A DNA stretch of 6,674 nucleotides from Candidatus Caenarcanales bacterium (GTDB taxonomy: Bacteria > Cyanobacteriota > Vampirovibrionia > LMEP-6097). Position 1 is the first letter of the stretch, and each line of letters starts with the position of its first letter. The stretch spans positions 1 to 6,674 of the forward strand of contig JAKVAO010000104.1 in assembly GCA_022447685.1 (NCBI GenBank), given 5' to 3'. A model generated the notes under the pieces. It saw only the letters and a list, made by a program, of their open reading frames with translations. It was not told the DNA's origin and ran no database searches. The position numbers and the translations under genes were made by a program. Positions 5,708 through 6,674 of the stretch are shown here, piece by piece.

Positions 5708-5717
5708 TGTATATACA
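5708..5717. promoter_or_regulatory. TGTATATACA palindrome upstream of the SleB-like gene
   Basis: Second copy of the perfect 10-bp palindrome found at 1689-1698, here 16 bases before the ATG at 5734 in the 54-bp gap between the two hydrolase genes. It is preceded by TTGACT (5701-5706), but the spacing does not make a normal promoter. Possible operator; unproven. Confidence 0.3.
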
Positions 5718-5733
5718 GAGAGATTGAGACAAT

Positions 5734-6567
5734 ATGGTATTTAAATTACCTCAATTAAATATTGCAAATTTACCTTTTATGTCACCAGTAAAGGCTCAGC
5801 AGAACCAGCCTTCTGACGAGCAACTTATGGCTTTTCTTGGTATAAGTCCAAATGATTTGAACCAATCTTTGGGTGATAGCCTGGCTTCATCAGGTATAAC
5901 ACCATCAACTAACACTAGTAGCATGGGTGAATTTACTAATAATACTGAACTTGCTCAAACTAATTGGCAGCAAACAGGTAATGTTCAAGTCGCCTCAGGT
6001 AATGCCATGGAGTTTGGTAAAGAATTTTTTGGTTTTGCTAATGAAGAAGAAATGAATCTAGCTATAGCTATGGCAGCCTTTGAAGGTAAGGATGACCTTG
6101 AAACTTTAGTTAATGGTACCAAACCTTCTTCCTATCACTATGTTTTAACTGCAGGTTTACACAATAGAGTTAAATCTGAAAATGCAAAAGGTGCTAAAGC
6201 ATGGGGAAGTAAAGATGGTTCTGTAAAAGGCTTATTAGAAGCACCTCAACAGTACGTGGTAGTTGCAGATATTATTAAGCCTGAAATGGCTAAGAAAGGC
6301 TATAGCGCTTTAAGTACGCGAGAACAAACTATTGAGATTATTAGTAAGAAATTCTTCACCGGCAATAATAAGGATGAAGCTATTGCTAAGGCAACTAAAT
6401 TCTATGACGCTATGATTAAGAGTTTTGAAAACCCAAGCTTATATTATGATGTTAAAAAAGAGCTACAAGGAAGAGACTCTTGGAAAGCAAGTAATTCTAA
6501 TGTTCCAGCTAAATATCAACCTATAAAACTTGCAGGTGGTGCAGGTAATCAGTACCATTTTAGTTAA
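5734..6567 (+). CDS. SleB-like cell wall hydrolase
   Basis: SleB-type (Hydrolase_2) enzymes cleave peptidoglycan, classically in spore germination but also in many non-sporeformers. In this 277-residue protein the domain spans about 107-277. LAIAMAAFEGKDD (109-121) matches the LARxVYAEARGE helix with E117 as the likely catalytic Glu. HNRV (143-146) matches the conserved NRV, QQY (172-174) the Q-F/Y position, SLYYDV (235-240) the ALYYxN strand, and the ending GNQYHFS (271-277) the usual GNHVF C-terminus. The middle is longer than in typical members, with an insertion around 175-230. No signal peptide: residues 1-45 instead match the upstream M23-family protein (LPQLN at 5-9, SDEQLMAFLGI at 27-37), and 45-90 is a Ser/Thr/Asn-rich linker. 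The ATG at 5734 has only a weak purine-rich site. Family call is good; enzyme activity and substrate are inferred. Confidence 0.8.
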   Translation: MVFKLPQLNIANLPFMSPVKAQQNQPSDEQLMAFLGISPNDLNQSLGDSLASSGITPSTNTSSMGEFTNNTELAQTNWQQTGNVQVASGNAMEFGKEFFGFANEEEMNLAIAMAAFEGKDDLETLVNGTKPSSYHYVLTAGLHNRVKSENAKGAKAWGSKDGSVKGLLEAPQQYVVVADIIKPEMAKKGYSALSTREQTIEIISKKFFTGNNKDEAIAKATKFYDAMIKSFENPSLYYDVKKELQGRDSWKASNSNVPAKYQPIKLAGGAGNQYHFS

Positions 6568-6623
6568 GAAAATTTTTTTTAATTCTTTTATTTAATCCGA
6601 GAGTGTAAAATAAATTGTGTAAA

Positions 6624-6643
6624 TTCCTTTAAATAAAAAGGAG
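6624..6643 (+). promoter_or_regulatory. hairpin covering the ribosome binding site of the last gene
   Basis: TCCTTT (6625-6630) is perfectly complementary to AAAGGA (6637-6642), with a 6-base AAATAA loop and a flanking T-G wobble (6624/6643). The right arm contains the Shine-Dalgarno AAGGAG (6638-6643) of the gene starting at 6653, so the hairpin could hide it from the ribosome. The stem is short; effect unproven. Confidence 0.4.
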
Positions 6644-6652
6644 AAAACATAA

Positions 6653-6674
6653 ATGTCAAACATAAAAGAATATG
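6653..6674 (+). CDS. start of an unidentified gene, cut by the window edge
   Basis: Seven codons (MSNIKEY) of a gene that runs off the right edge. The start is well supported by AAGGAG (6638-6643) nine bases upstream. The 85-bp gap after the SleB-like gene contains a T8 run (6573-6580) and TAAAAT at 6606-6611 that could be a -10 box, but without a good -35. It may continue the same operon or begin a new unit. Too short to identify. Confidence 0.6.

Noticed and set aside
4903..6567. The two hydrolases plus a hydrophobic protein as a prophage lysis cassette
   Set aside because: The hydrophobic protein is 385 aa, far larger than a holin, and lies in the opposite operon. No phage structural, integrase or packaging genes are visible, and the hydrolases share an N-terminal module with a non-enzymatic neighbour.
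6568..6600. Intrinsic terminator after the SleB-like gene
   Set aside because: There is a T8 run, but the only upstream pairing is A/T with no stable stem, so I could not support it.
1..6674. tRNA, rRNA, CRISPR array or insertion sequence
   Set aside because: No cloverleaf, direct-repeat array, transposase or terminal inverted repeats were seen; nearly all the window is covered by the genes listed.

Overview
The window is AT-rich and gene-dense. The only universally conserved gene is rplU (ribosomal protein L21) on the minus strand at the left edge. Its C-terminal half (KVLVYKMRPKK... GHRQ ... MIDSI) reads like cyanobacterial L21. With the low GC content and several genes lacking a clear Shine-Dalgarno site, this suggests a non-photosynthetic cyanobacterial relative (Melainabacteria/Vampirovibrionia type). 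That placement is an inference from one protein.

Layout. (1) 1-531: rplU and its flanks. (2) 532-3348: five minus-strand genes transcribed right to left, probably one operon: a 96-aa protein, a 93-aa protein, a 116-aa protein, a 193-aa protein and a 385-aa protein with a long Gly/Ala-rich hydrophobic segment. (3) 3349-3472: a 124-bp divergent intergenic region with overlapping candidate promoters. (4) 3473-6567: three plus-strand genes: a 476-aa protein with internal N-terminal repeats, an M23 (LytM-like) peptidase-family protein, and a SleB-like cell wall hydrolase. (5) 6653-6674: the first codons of another plus-strand gene behind a strong ribosome binding site that sits in a small hairpin.

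Interpretation. The 96-aa and 93-aa proteins look like paralogues of each other. They resemble the small helical-hairpin needle and inner-rod subunits of type III secretion systems: a disordered N-terminus, a helix, a DP turn, then a C-terminal helix of about 40 residues. The 385-aa protein at the end of the same operon has the build of a pore-forming translocator. Two peptidoglycan hydrolases without signal peptides lie in the divergent operon and share an N-terminal module with the 476-aa protein. Together this suggests a divergent, type III-like secretion or injection locus that carries its own wall-remodelling enzymes. No ATPase, export gate, ring or secretin gene is visible here, so the proposal rests on small-protein architecture, shared motifs and gene order. 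It should be treated as a hypothesis.
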